64,000 bases of DNA, from the NCBI RefSeq assembly GCF_021012875.1, contig NZ_JAJMZJ010000001.1, positions 714,251 through 778,250 on the forward strand, read 5' to 3'. Every line of letters begins with the position of its first letter. The first letter of the stretch is position 1. This stretch comes from Peptoniphilus sp. KCTC 25270. Lineage in GTDB: Bacteria > Bacillota > Clostridia > Tissierellales > Peptoniphilaceae. Of this stretch, positions 1 through 8,277 are shown one piece after another. A program made the position numbers and the translations under genes. Below the pieces are notes generated by a model. The model made no database searches and was not told the DNA's origin. It worked only from the letters and a program-made list of their open reading frames with translations.

Positions 1-38
1 ATAAATCCTGTTCCATCTTCATCTCAAATAAGTCCAAT

Positions 39-1106
39 TTATCCCTCGTAAACTTCTTTCTCAACGTATTCAGAAGTGCATAGACTCAAAATGGCTGCAT
101 AGTTTACACCAAAATCAATGACATCTCCTACTTTGCACTCCCAGGAAGCATCGGTTACATCCAAAATAGTATGGTCGCTAGATCCGCCTAAGACGATAAT
201 TCCAGAATCTTTTGGAACGATTTTTTCATTGTCAACGTCTTGTTTTCCAACAGCAATAATGGCTCTTTTTCGAACGCCACGATCTACAAATGTTGGTTTG
301 TTTCCAAATGCGTCTACGCCCAATTCATCGGCTGTAGGAACCGATGGTTTTTCTTTTAGTTCAATAATTTGTGCTTGGAAAGTCCATGCGTCAGTATATA
401 AGCCTTCCACATCTTCTCCATAAGAAGATTCTGTTCCCAATACCAAACACTCGCCCAAACGCAGGTTATTGATTCCTGGTAATTCATCCTTTCCTAGCAT
501 ATATACAGAAGAAGAATTTCCTCCAGATACAATTTTCAAGTCGTAATCGAATTTGTCTTTTACCCCTTGGCGGTAATCATCCAAACGTTTCAAAATTTCT
601 GGTTTTGGAATGACAGCTCCATAGCAAGTTAAGTTAACACCAACGCCATGTAGTTCTAAGTTTTCCATGCTCAATACAGCTTCTACTGCTTCATAGAAAT
701 CTTCTTCTTGGAAGAATCCTTCCCGTAAATCTCCCAAATCCACCATTAAAATTACTTTGTGTTTTTTTCCTTTTGCTGCTTCATTTAAGGCTTTTAAGGT
801 TTCTATTTCACTGTTTAAGCTAATGTCTGCATATTTTACAACGTCATCTACTTCTGAAAGCATAGGAATGCGTAGCAGCATTTTAGGAACGCTGAAATCT
901 GCTAATTTTTCTAAATTTTGGATACGAGAATCTGCCAAAAAATCGGCTCCACCATCTACAAATCCTTGGGCAATTTCTTTGTTTCCACAAAAAACTTTGG
1001 TTACGGCCGCCATGGTTTCCATGCCATTTCCCGTAATTCTGTCTTTCATCGTCTTTGTATTGTGCTTGATTTTATTAATATCTACTCTTAATTTTGGATA
1101 ACTCAT
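39..1106 (-). CDS. orr: Ornithine/alanine racemase-family PLP enzyme
   Basis: A 355-residue fold-type III PLP enzyme of the alanine/ornithine racemase family, which interconverts L- and D-ornithine (or alanine) in the cytoplasm. The PLP lysine is K37 in AVTKVFCG, and the ADSRIQNLEKL and VDLGDLREGF stretches are typical of the Orr-like clade rather than of classical Alr. The start follows GGAG by 5 nt and lies 2 nt after the nrdR stop, so it is co-transcribed with ftsZ-nrdR. A separate classical alanine racemase lies at 59437, which supports a non-Alr role such as ornithine fermentation. Substrate specificity cannot be proven from sequence. Confidence 0.8.
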   Translation of the reverse strand: MSYPKLRVDINKIKHNTKTMKDRITGNGMETMAAVTKVFCGNKEIAQGFVDGGADFLADSRIQNLEKLADFSVPKMLLRIPMLSEVDDVVKYADISLNSEIETLKALNEAAKGKKHKVILMVDLGDLREGFFQEEDFYEAVEAVLSMENLELHGVGVNLTCYGAVIPKPEILKRLDDYRQGVKDKFDYDLKIVSGGNSSSVYMLGKDELPGINNLRLGECLVLGTESSYGEDVEGLYTDAWTFQAQIIELKEKPSVPTADELGVDAFGNKPTFVDRGVRKRAIIAVGKQDVDNEKIVPKDSGIIVLGGSSDHTILDVTDASWECKVGDVIDFGVNYAAILSLCTSEYVEKEVYEG

Positions 1107-1108
1107 AT

Positions 1109-1570
1109 CTACTCCTTTTTATCTCTTACCAATTCTTCCAGTTCCCTCATAAAGCTTTCTACATCACGAAATTGACGATACACAGAAGCAAAACGAACAT
1201 AAGCCACCTCATCCACATCTTTTAGGCGAGCCATAATCATTTCACCAATTTCTTCCGAAGTCGTTTCTCTAACCATTTTATTTCGCAGAGCTTTTTCTAT
1301 ATCGTCTACAATTTCTTCCATTTGCTGCAAGGAAACGGGGCGTTTTTCACAAGATTTAATCAGCCCGTTGAGAATCTTATTGCGATCAAAAACCTGGCTT
1401 CCGCCACTTTTTTTCTTTACCATTAAAGGCAAATCTTCTACTCTTTCATAAGTCGTAAACCTTTGATTGCATCTTATACATTCTCTCCTACGACGAATGG
1501 AGGCCCCTTCATCTGTAGGTCTTGAGTCCAATACTTTCGATTCCAAATAATCACAATATGGACAACGCAT
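1109..1570 (-). CDS. nrdR: Transcriptional repressor NrdR
   Basis: A 153-residue repressor of ribonucleotide reductase genes. The N-terminal zinc ribbon shows two CxxC pairs (CPYC at residues 3-6 and CIRC near 31-34), followed by the basic RRRREC and [10 protein letters not shown] signature and then an ATP-cone domain. Length matches the family (about 150). The start has GGAGGTGG 7 nt upstream. It sits between ftsZ and the racemase. No NrdR box pair is visible next to it, so its targets are elsewhere. Confidence 0.95.
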   Translation of the reverse strand: MRCPYCDYLESKVLDSRPTDEGASIRRRRECIRCNQRFTTYERVEDLPLMVKKKSGGSQVFDRNKILNGLIKSCEKRPVSLQQMEEIVDDIEKALRNKMVRETTSEEIGEMIMARLKDVDEVAYVRFASVYRQFRDVESFMRELEELVRDKKE

Positions 1571-1592
1571 GCTTTTTCCACCTCCATATATG

Positions 1593-1619
1593 AAAAGGAC
1601 GTATCCTGCAGGATACGTC
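1593..1619 (-). terminator. Hairpin between ftsZ and nrdR
   Basis: A perfect 22-bp palindrome (GACGTATCC-TGCA-GGATACGTC, 1598-1619) followed on the minus strand by CTTTTC. It lies directly after ftsZ and before the nrdR ribosome site. The U-run is short, so it probably attenuates transcription rather than stopping it. Confidence 0.6.
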
Positions 1620-1629
1620 TCTATATTGG

Positions 1630-2718
1630 CTATCTTAACCTGCGAAGAAAGTCAGGAATCTTTAATTCATCATCATTTGCTTCGCGACTTCTTGAAGGTT
1701 TTTCCTCTTTGTTTAGTTCGTCCCCGAATGATTTTGGTTTAGATGGCTTGGCTTTTGTATCTTCGTATTCATCAAATTCTGTTGCAATAACAGTAATTTT
1801 AACACTGTCTTTCAAAGATTCGTCAATGCCTGCACCAAAGATAATATTTGCATCTTCATCTACTGCTGAGCGAATATAATCCGCTGCTTCATTCACTTCA
1901 AAAATTCCTAAGTCATTACCTGATGTAATATTTAACAATACGGATTTTGCTCCTTGAATCGAAGTTTCTAGTAATGGACTTTGAACTGCCATGCGAGCCG
2001 CTTCTGTTGCACGATCATCTCCATTGGCAAATCCAATACCCATATGAGCAATTCCTTTATCATACATAATTGTCTTTACATCCGCAAAATCAAGGTTGAT
2101 TAAATTTGGAACACTAATTAAATCAGAAATCCCTTGAATCCCTTGTTTCAAAATTTCATCTGCCATATCAAAAGCTTGGCTAAAAGTAGTTTTCTTATCA
2201 GAAATATTGAACAAGCGGTCGTTTGGAATAATAACTAACGTATCAACTTTTTCTTTTAAAGCTTGAATTCCTTTTTCAGCTTGTTTCATTCTTTTTGCGC
2301 CTTCAAAAGTAAATGGGCGAGTTACTACCCCTACTGTAAGAGCGCCTAGTTCTTTTGCAATATCCGCAATAATTGGAGCAGCACCTGTACCTGTACCGCC
2401 ACCCATACCAGCAGTAATAAATACCATATCCGCGCCACTTAATGACTCGCGAATTTCATCCAAACTTTCCTCTGCAGATTGTTCTCCAATTTCTGGATTT
2501 GCACCTGCACCAAGACCTCTAGTGATCTTTTCTCCAATTTGAACTTTATTTTCTGCCAACGAGTTTTTTAATGCTTGGCGATCCGTATTAAAAGCGATGA
2601 AATCTACTCCTCTAACACCTGCATCAATCATACGATTTACTGCATTGTTTCCGCCGCCGCCTACTCCGGCCACTTTGATCTTTGCAAATTCTTCGTGGTC
2701 CATATCAAAATCCAACAT
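1630..2718 (-). CDS. ftsZ: Cell division GTPase FtsZ
   Basis: Tubulin-like GTPase that polymerises into the Z ring. Visible are [16 protein letters not shown] at the N-terminus, the tubulin signature GGGTGTG, the T7 loop [11 protein letters not shown] and a C-terminal conserved peptide IPDFLRRLR that binds partners such as SepF. I chose the second ATG (MLDFD, 362 aa): AGGAGG abuts the upstream ATG with no spacer and is 6 nt from this one, and the N-terminus then matches B. subtilis FtsZ. It has its own promoter behind divIB. ftsA, the usual neighbour, is absent. Confidence 0.97.
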   Translation of the reverse strand: MLDFDMDHEEFAKIKVAGVGGGGNNAVNRMIDAGVRGVDFIAFNTDRQALKNSLAENKVQIGEKITRGLGAGANPEIGEQSAEESLDEIRESLSGADMVFITAGMGGGTGTGAAPIIADIAKELGALTVGVVTRPFTFEGAKRMKQAEKGIQALKEKVDTLVIIPNDRLFNISDKKTTFSQAFDMADEILKQGIQGISDLISVPNLINLDFADVKTIMYDKGIAHMGIGFANGDDRATEAARMAVQSPLLETSIQGAKSVLLNITSGNDLGIFEVNEAADYIRSAVDEDANIIFGAGIDESLKDSVKITVIATEFDEYEDTKAKPSKPKSFGDELNKEEKPSRSREANDDELKIPDFLRRLR

Positions 2719-2784
2719 ATACATCCTCCTAATTCGTGCGCCATAATGGCCATGATATTTATCTGCTTAATTATATATACATCT

Positions 2785-2813
2785 ATTTTATAAACAAATT
2801 AAGCTTCCGTCAA
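2785..2813 (-). promoter_or_regulatory. ftsZ promoter
   Basis: Minus-strand TTGACG (2808-2813), 17-nt spacer, TAAAAT (2785-2790), giving a leader of about 60 nt to ftsZ. The leader holds a small GCCATAATGGC palindrome. This allows ftsZ-nrdR-orr to be expressed apart from the upstream dcw genes. Confidence 0.7.
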
Positions 2814-2850
2814 CTCTATGAGAAAAAACAATGAAAAAAAACCTCGTTTT

Positions 2851-3780
2851 CTATTGATTTCTCTCTTCTTCCTCATCGTTTGCCGTAGTTTCTTTTTGAT
2901 TTTCTTGCTTGTTTTGTTCTTGATTTTTCCCGTTTTCTTCCAGAACGTTCTTATTTTCTTCGGATTGGTTTTCCGTCTTTTCTTTCCGGTTTTCTTCTGT
3001 TCCTATTTGATCTTCAAATTCATCCAAATCATGGTTTCGTTCTCCTCGAATGGCCACAGGATTTTCCGACTGATCCATCAAAATCGTATGGAAAGATTCA
3101 TCCGATTTACGAATCTCATTATAGATTTTCTCTAATTGTTCCAGTTTATACTGGCTATTTTGGAAGGAACGGAACACGATTCGCAAATCATCTTTGGTCA
3201 TAATTTGAACGCCTTGTTCCATAATTCGTATGGTGTTGATTTCCTTGTGCATTTTCGATCCAACCAAGTTATGGAAAAACTCTTTTCGATTTTTATTTTT
3301 GCTATCTTGAAAGAGATTTTCCCCTACTTTTATCCCTTCTCCTCTAAGACCTTCTATCGTAGGAACACTGGATAAAAAGCTCTTGGTTTGGGATATAATC
3401 TCCAAATCTTCATTGATTAAAGAATAGCCATTTTTATTGGATACTTGAAATACAGGAATTTCTTCTACTAGATGAATTTTTGCCTTTTGAGGAAAACCGT
3501 AAGAAATTTTGGCCGATTCCACAAAAGGAATTTGAACCATTTGTTTCTCTATTTTTCCTTTTCCAGAAAAGAAATAATTCTTATTCATCATCTCTTCAGC
3601 GATTCGATCAATCTCTCCTTGAGAAGCGTTAATGTTTCCTTCTACTTCTATATGTTTTATTGTAAATAGCTTTACCAATCCCATACCAATTACAAAAAGA
3701 AACAAGAGAACCCCTATAAAAAGAGCCAATCTTCGGTAGAAGAAAACTTTCTTTCTTCTCCGTCTTTTTTGGGCATTCAT
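2851..3780 (-). CDS. divIB: Division protein DivIB/FtsQ
   Basis: A 309-residue single-pass divisome protein. A basic cytoplasmic N-terminus (QKRRRRKKVFFYRR) precedes one membrane helix (about residues 16-38), then a POTRA domain beginning IKHIEVEGNINAS, the FtsQ beta domain, and a long low-complexity Glu/Lys/Asn tail (about residues 260-309). The family links FtsL/DivIC and septal PBP2B in the divisome. It overlaps murG by 4 nt (ATGA), indicating translational coupling. The charged tail is longer than in many relatives. Confidence 0.88.
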   Translation of the reverse strand: MNAQKRRRRKKVFFYRRLALFIGVLLFLFVIGMGLVKLFTIKHIEVEGNINASQGEIDRIAEEMMNKNYFFSGKGKIEKQMVQIPFVESAKISYGFPQKAKIHLVEEIPVFQVSNKNGYSLINEDLEIISQTKSFLSSVPTIEGLRGEGIKVGENLFQDSKNKNRKEFFHNLVGSKMHKEINTIRIMEQGVQIMTKDDLRIVFRSFQNSQYKLEQLEKIYNEIRKSDESFHTILMDQSENPVAIRGERNHDLDEFEDQIGTEENRKEKTENQSEENKNVLEENGKNQEQNKQENQKETTANDEEEERNQ

Positions 3781-4874
3781 TTGGCTATCCTCAAAATTTC
3801 GTCTGCAATCTTTTCTGCCGCATCCAAATGGCTTAATGATTTCGACGCTTTTGCCATAGAGATGGATTTTTCTTTATCCAGCAAAATACTTTGGATGGCC
3901 CCCAACAATTTCAGTCCATTGATATTTTCTTCCTCAATCACAAACGCGGCTCCTGCTGCTTCATAAGATTTTGCATTGTGCCACTGATGGTTTCCAGCTG
4001 TATAGGCCTTCGGAATCAAAATGGAAGGCTTTGCCATTGCACTAATTTCTGCTAAGGTCATGGCAGAAGAAGAGGCCACCACCAGAGAAGATACACAAAG
4101 CCAATCTGGAATTTCGTGGGAGTAATCTAGAATTTTATAGCTTTCTTTATCATATTCTTCTGGCACTTTGCTCATAAAATCTTCATAATGTGCTTTTCCG
4201 GTAATATGAACCAATTGGAAAGAAAGGGTCGGAGAATCTTCCATCATCTCCAAAATCGCTTCGTTGGTAGACTCTTGTCCCCCACTGCCTCCTAAAGAAA
4301 GAACGATAGGCTTTTCGTGAGGCATTTTTAATTTTCCTAGGGATTCTTCCCTATCCATGGATTGGAAATCTTTTCGAATGGGGTTTCCCGTTTGAATCAT
4401 ATTTCGATCTTCTGGAAAATATTTTTTTGCCTCTTCAAAAGACAAGGCGATACTATCTACATTTTTCGCAATCAAACGATTGGCTTTTCCAGGATAAGCG
4501 TTTTGTTCTTGAATCATTGTAGGAATATGGGATCTTTGTGCTCTAAGCAAAATCGGTGCACAAACGTAGCCTCCCGTTCCAACAACTACATTGGCTGGAA
4601 AATTTTTCAAAATTTTTCCAGCATCCCCTAACCCTTTTATTAACTCATAAATGGAAAGGAAAGAATCTTTGTTTATTTTTTTTCTTGGAAGACCTTTTAC
4701 TCGTAAACTGGCAAACTCTAAACCATTTCTCTTCGCCAATTCCTCTTCCAGACTGTTTTTCTTTCCTACATATAAAATTTCTATCTCTGGATCTCTTGAT
4801 TGCAATTCCTTTGCAATGGCGATGGCTGGGTAAATATGCCCTCCCGTTCCTCCACCAGATACGATTACTTTCAA
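3777..4874 (-). CDS. murG: Lipid II synthase MurG
   Basis: A 365-residue GT28 glycosyltransferase that transfers GlcNAc from UDP-GlcNAc to lipid I to give lipid II on the inner membrane face. The N-terminal loop GGGTGGHIYPA, VVGTGGYVCAPILL, SLGGSGGQ and the C-terminal donor region are all present. The start is TTG, 7 nt after a perfect AGGAGG; no ATG fits better. It lies between ftsW and divIB, as in other Firmicute dcw clusters. Confidence 0.95.
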   Translation of the reverse strand: MKVIVSGGGTGGHIYPAIAIAKELQSRDPEIEILYVGKKNSLEEELAKRNGLEFASLRVKGLPRKKINKDSFLSIYELIKGLGDAGKILKNFPANVVVGTGGYVCAPILLRAQRSHIPTMIQEQNAYPGKANRLIAKNVDSIALSFEEAKKYFPEDRNMIQTGNPIRKDFQSMDREESLGKLKMPHEKPIVLSLGGSGGQESTNEAILEMMEDSPTLSFQLVHITGKAHYEDFMSKVPEEYDKESYKILDYSHEIPDWLCVSSLVVASSSAMTLAEISAMAKPSILIPKAYTAGNHQWHNAKSYEAAGAAFVIEEENINGLKLLGAIQSILLDKEKSISMAKASKSLSHLDAAEKIADEILRIAK

Positions 4875-4875
4875 A

Positions 4876-5970
4876 CTAATTCCTCCTAGCCAAATCTAAT
4901 AATACACCACTCATGCCCATTACCAATACTAAGGCGGTTCCACCATAGGATATGTAGGGCAATGTAATTCCTGTTACTGGCAAAATTCCACTAGCAACTC
5001 CCATATTAAAGAATGCTTGTACTCCAATGGAAGTTACAATTCCTGTTACCAAAACTTTATCATAAAAATTTTGTTTCCGGTAGGCTACCAATAGTCCACA
5101 AGTTACAAAAACGATAAACAATAACACAACAAAAGAAGTTCCTAAAAATCCAAATTCTTCCCCTAAGATAGCAAAAATAAAGTCGTTGTAAGATTCCGGC
5201 ACATAGCTATATTTTTGTCTAGATTGAAAATATCCCACTCCAGTAATAGATCCCATTCCCAAGGCATATAAGGAATTGGCCAACTGCCAGTCTGTATCCG
5301 CTATGTCGTCAAAAGGATCTCGAAAACTCATTAAGCGCTCCATACGATAAGCGAAAGCTTTAATCATAAAGAAGAATCCTGCCGCTCCCAAGCCTCCCAT
5401 TGTAATCAATTCGGTTCCACTTATTCCCGCTACAAAAAACATGGATACTAAGGCAATTCCTATTACCGCTGCCGAAGAAAAATCTCTCAGGATAATGATC
5501 GCTACACTTGCAGCAATGACTCCAAGAATGATCCAAAAACCTTCTCTTTTCCCTCGACTCCTGTATATGGTTAATAAATTTGCCACATAAAATAAGGAAG
5601 TGTATTTCAAAATATCCGAAGGCATAAAGGAAAAACCGATGCCAGGAATTTCTAGCCAACGTGCGGATCCATTTACAGATTTTGCTAATCCAGTAAACAA
5701 AAGCAGACACATTGCCATAGAAACAATCCATAAAACAAAGCTAAGCTTTCGAATGGCGTTTTTCGGAAAAAGAAACCCTACCACTCCGGCAAAGAATCCA
5801 ATTCCCAAGAAAACAAAATGTCGTTTGAGGAAATGGCTGCCTCCCAATCCTTCTTGAATCCCTTCCGACCAAGAACTAGAGGCCACCATAAATACACCAA
5901 TCGTCAATAGGATAACGATAGACGCAAACAAGGTAATATAAACTTGTCGATTCCTATTCTTCTTCTCCAT
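4876..5970 (-). CDS. ftsW: SEDS glycosyltransferase FtsW/SpoVE
   Basis: A 364-residue polytopic membrane protein of the SEDS family with about ten membrane helices. SEDS proteins polymerise lipid II at the septum with a class B PBP. Family features include the FLKRHFVFLGIG region, GSARWLEIPG, RDFSSAAVI and the C-terminal ITLPYISYGGTALV signature. It overlaps the end of murD by 17 nt. Within this dcw cluster it could be FtsW or the sporulation form SpoVE; the sequence does not separate them. Confidence 0.92.
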   Translation of the reverse strand: MEKKNRNRQVYITLFASIVILLTIGVFMVASSSWSEGIQEGLGGSHFLKRHFVFLGIGFFAGVVGFLFPKNAIRKLSFVLWIVSMAMCLLLFTGLAKSVNGSARWLEIPGIGFSFMPSDILKYTSLFYVANLLTIYRSRGKREGFWIILGVIAASVAIIILRDFSSAAVIGIALVSMFFVAGISGTELITMGGLGAAGFFFMIKAFAYRMERLMSFRDPFDDIADTDWQLANSLYALGMGSITGVGYFQSRQKYSYVPESYNDFIFAILGEEFGFLGTSFVVLLFIVFVTCGLLVAYRKQNFYDKVLVTGIVTSIGVQAFFNMGVASGILPVTGITLPYISYGGTALVLVMGMSGVLLDLARRN

Positions 5971-7291
5971 TTGACATCTTCTCTTTCCAAAATTGTTTTA
6001 CAAGTTCCTTAAATTCTCTCCCTCGTTCTTCATAGTTCTTAAATTGATCCCATGAAGCACAAGCAGGAGACAATAAAATCGCTTCATTTTCTTTTGCCTC
6101 GACCAAGGCGTTTAATGTTGCATCTTTTAGAGAAGGAAAACGCTCGATATTTTTATACCCAAGTTCTTGGGCCGTTTCTTCAATGATCTCTGCTGTTTCT
6201 CCAAATAAGTACAATTTTTTTATTTTATTTTTCCCTGATTCTAATAGTTCGTGATAATCTGAACCCTTATTATATCCTCCAGCCAACAATAAAGTATCCC
6301 ACTCCATGGCCTTTACAGCAACCATTGTAGAATCTGGGTTGGTTCCCTTTGAATCATTATAAGCTCGGACGCCATTATGCTCCCCAACAAATTCTATACG
6401 ATGTTCCACTCCTCGAAAATTTTGGAATGTTTTTCGAATCGATTCTGGTTCCACACCCATTAATAGAGCCGCCAACAAGACTTCTAGCAGGTTTCGTACA
6501 TTGTGATCCCCTACTACTCCTATTTCTTTTCGATTCATGAAAAAAGTAGGCTTTCCTTCTATATTATAAAAAAGTTCTCCCTCTGATTCATAGGCTCCAT
6601 ATTGTTGAACGGAATGCAAACTAACGACATAGGCTTCTTCTCGTTCTTCCCCTAACATAGCCAAATAAGGATCATCTACATTTAAGATTAAAGCATCTCC
6701 TTCTTTTTGATTGGCAAAAATCTTCTTTTTGCTTTCTTGATAATTTTCCAGACTTCCATGATGATCCAAATGGTCCTCTGTTACATTGGTCAAAATTGCT
6801 ATTTTAGGAGCAAAAGTAGTTGTTGTTTCCAATTGAAAACTTGAACATTCTATGACCAAAATATCGTCCTTTTTGGCTTTTTGTGCCAATGGCAAAATTC
6901 CAATTCCAACATTCCCCCCCATATAAGAGGTTTTTCCCGCCTCTTGAAAAACTTCTTGCAATAGGCTCGTTATGGTTGTCTTCCCATTGGTCCCCGAAAT
7001 CGCAATAATATTTTCGCATTCCGTAATACGGTAGGCCAATTCAATGTCAGATATGATTTCAATTCCTTTTTCTGCTATTTCTTTTACGAAAGGATGATTC
7101 AAAGGAATCCCCGGACTTTTAATCATATAATCTACATCTTCTCCAGAATAGATGGATACATATTCTGGCAAGTTCTCATAATTTTTTTCATTATCATCGT
7201 GTACGTAAATATCCGTTTTCAGCGGGTCGAATATTTCCATAGCACTTTTCCCTGTAGTTCCCAAACCACAGATTAATACTTTTGAATTCAT
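5954..7291 (-). CDS. murD: UDP-MurNAc-L-Ala:D-Glu ligase MurD
   Basis: A 445-residue cytoplasmic Mur ligase that adds D-glutamate to UDP-MurNAc-L-alanine using ATP. Seen are the N-terminal Rossmann domain (VLICGLGTTGKSA), the ATP-binding P-loop AISGTNGKTTITSLL, LTNVTEDHLDHH with its metal ligands, and YNDSKGTNPDST of the C-terminal domain. Length is normal. It lies 12 nt after mraY in the operon. Confidence 0.95.
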   Translation of the reverse strand: MNSKVLICGLGTTGKSAMEIFDPLKTDIYVHDDNEKNYENLPEYVSIYSGEDVDYMIKSPGIPLNHPFVKEIAEKGIEIISDIELAYRITECENIIAISGTNGKTTITSLLQEVFQEAGKTSYMGGNVGIGILPLAQKAKKDDILVIECSSFQLETTTTFAPKIAILTNVTEDHLDHHGSLENYQESKKKIFANQKEGDALILNVDDPYLAMLGEEREEAYVVSLHSVQQYGAYESEGELFYNIEGKPTFFMNRKEIGVVGDHNVRNLLEVLLAALLMGVEPESIRKTFQNFRGVEHRIEFVGEHNGVRAYNDSKGTNPDSTMVAVKAMEWDTLLLAGGYNKGSDYHELLESGKNKIKKLYLFGETAEIIEETAQELGYKNIERFPSLKDATLNALVEAKENEAILLSPACASWDQFKNYEERGREFKELVKQFWKEKMSNGEEE

Positions 7292-7303
7292 ATTCTCCCC
7301 CTT

Positions 7304-8266
7304 CTAAAATAAAATCCAATAGCTAATGGCACAAAGGATGATTTCAACAATTACAAACATCCGCACAATCTGCTTTTCTGTGTGTCCCTTTTGTTCAAAA
7401 TGATGATGAATTGGACTCATTAAGAAAATCCTCTTTCCTCTTAATTTGAAAGAAGCCACTTGTAAAATAACAGACAAGGTTTCAATAAAATAGATTCCAC
7501 CGGCCAAAGGCAAAATCAATGGCAAATTCAATAGAAAAGCTACTGCCACAACAGCGCCCCCTAAGGCCAAACTTCCTGTATCCCCCATAAAAACTTGAGC
7601 TGGATATTTATTGTAATGATAAAATCCGATTAAAGCACCTGCCAAAATCACACAAAATAGCGCCACTTCGTTTCGGTCCATTTTGTAGGATACAAGGGCA
7701 AAGAACAGCATAACTACAATGGTTACTGAGCTCGATAGGCCATCCAATCCATCGGTTAAATTTACAGAATTTACCGTTCCGACTACAACAAATACTACAA
7801 AGGGAATCAATAGAATCCCCAAATGCAAAAGTCGATCCGTTCCTGGAAGCAAAATGCCCGTACTTAACGATTCGGAACTAGAAATCATAAAAATTACCAA
7901 AATAGAGATGGCGATTTGAGCCAACAATTTTTGCCATGCTCTAAATCCTAGATTTCTTTTGTTTATAACCTTTATATAGTCGTCAATAAAACCCACTAGA
8001 GCATATCCATATAAACTGATGCAAAGAATGGCTGTTTGATAATTAAAATTCTTTGCTAACAACAGCCCCACAGGCAAAGCAGCCAAAAACATAATTCCGC
8101 CGATGGTTGGGGTTCCTGCTTTTGATAGATGAGATTGTGGTCCTTCTTCTCGAATGCTTTGTCCTGCTTTTAATCTTCTCAACATAGGGATAAACCAATG
8201 GCCAAATATTAAGCTAGCAATGCAGCCAATTAAAAAACCTATCCCCATTCGAAATAATATATTCAT
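7304..8266 (-). CDS. mraY: Phospho-MurNAc-pentapeptide translocase MraY
   Basis: A 320-residue membrane enzyme that transfers phospho-MurNAc-pentapeptide to undecaprenyl phosphate, making lipid I. About ten membrane helices and the family motifs are visible: FIDDYIKV (Asp pair), NLTDGLDGL, VFMGDTGSLALGG, and SPIHHHFE near the C-terminus. A GGAG-type ribosome site lies 8 nt before the start. It sits between the transpeptidase gene and murD, as usual. Confidence 0.96.
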   Translation of the reverse strand: MNILFRMGIGFLIGCIASLIFGHWFIPMLRRLKAGQSIREEGPQSHLSKAGTPTIGGIMFLAALPVGLLLAKNFNYQTAILCISLYGYALVGFIDDYIKVINKRNLGFRAWQKLLAQIAISILVIFMISSSESLSTGILLPGTDRLLHLGILLIPFVVFVVVGTVNSVNLTDGLDGLSSSVTIVVMLFFALVSYKMDRNEVALFCVILAGALIGFYHYNKYPAQVFMGDTGSLALGGAVVAVAFLLNLPLILPLAGGIYFIETLSVILQVASFKLRGKRIFLMSPIHHHFEQKGHTEKQIVRMFVIVEIILCAISYWILF

Positions 8267-8277
8267 ACGATATACTC

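Noticed and set aside
1..38. Possible start of a further minus-strand gene (ATG AAG ATG GAA) downstream of the racemase
   Set aside because: Only about seven codons are inside the window and no clear ribosome site is visible, so it cannot be supported.
2831..2850. Terminator after divIB (AAAAC-GAG-GTTTT with a T-run)
   Set aside because: The stem is only five A/T-rich pairs; too weak to call, although some termination there would fit the separate ftsZ promoter.
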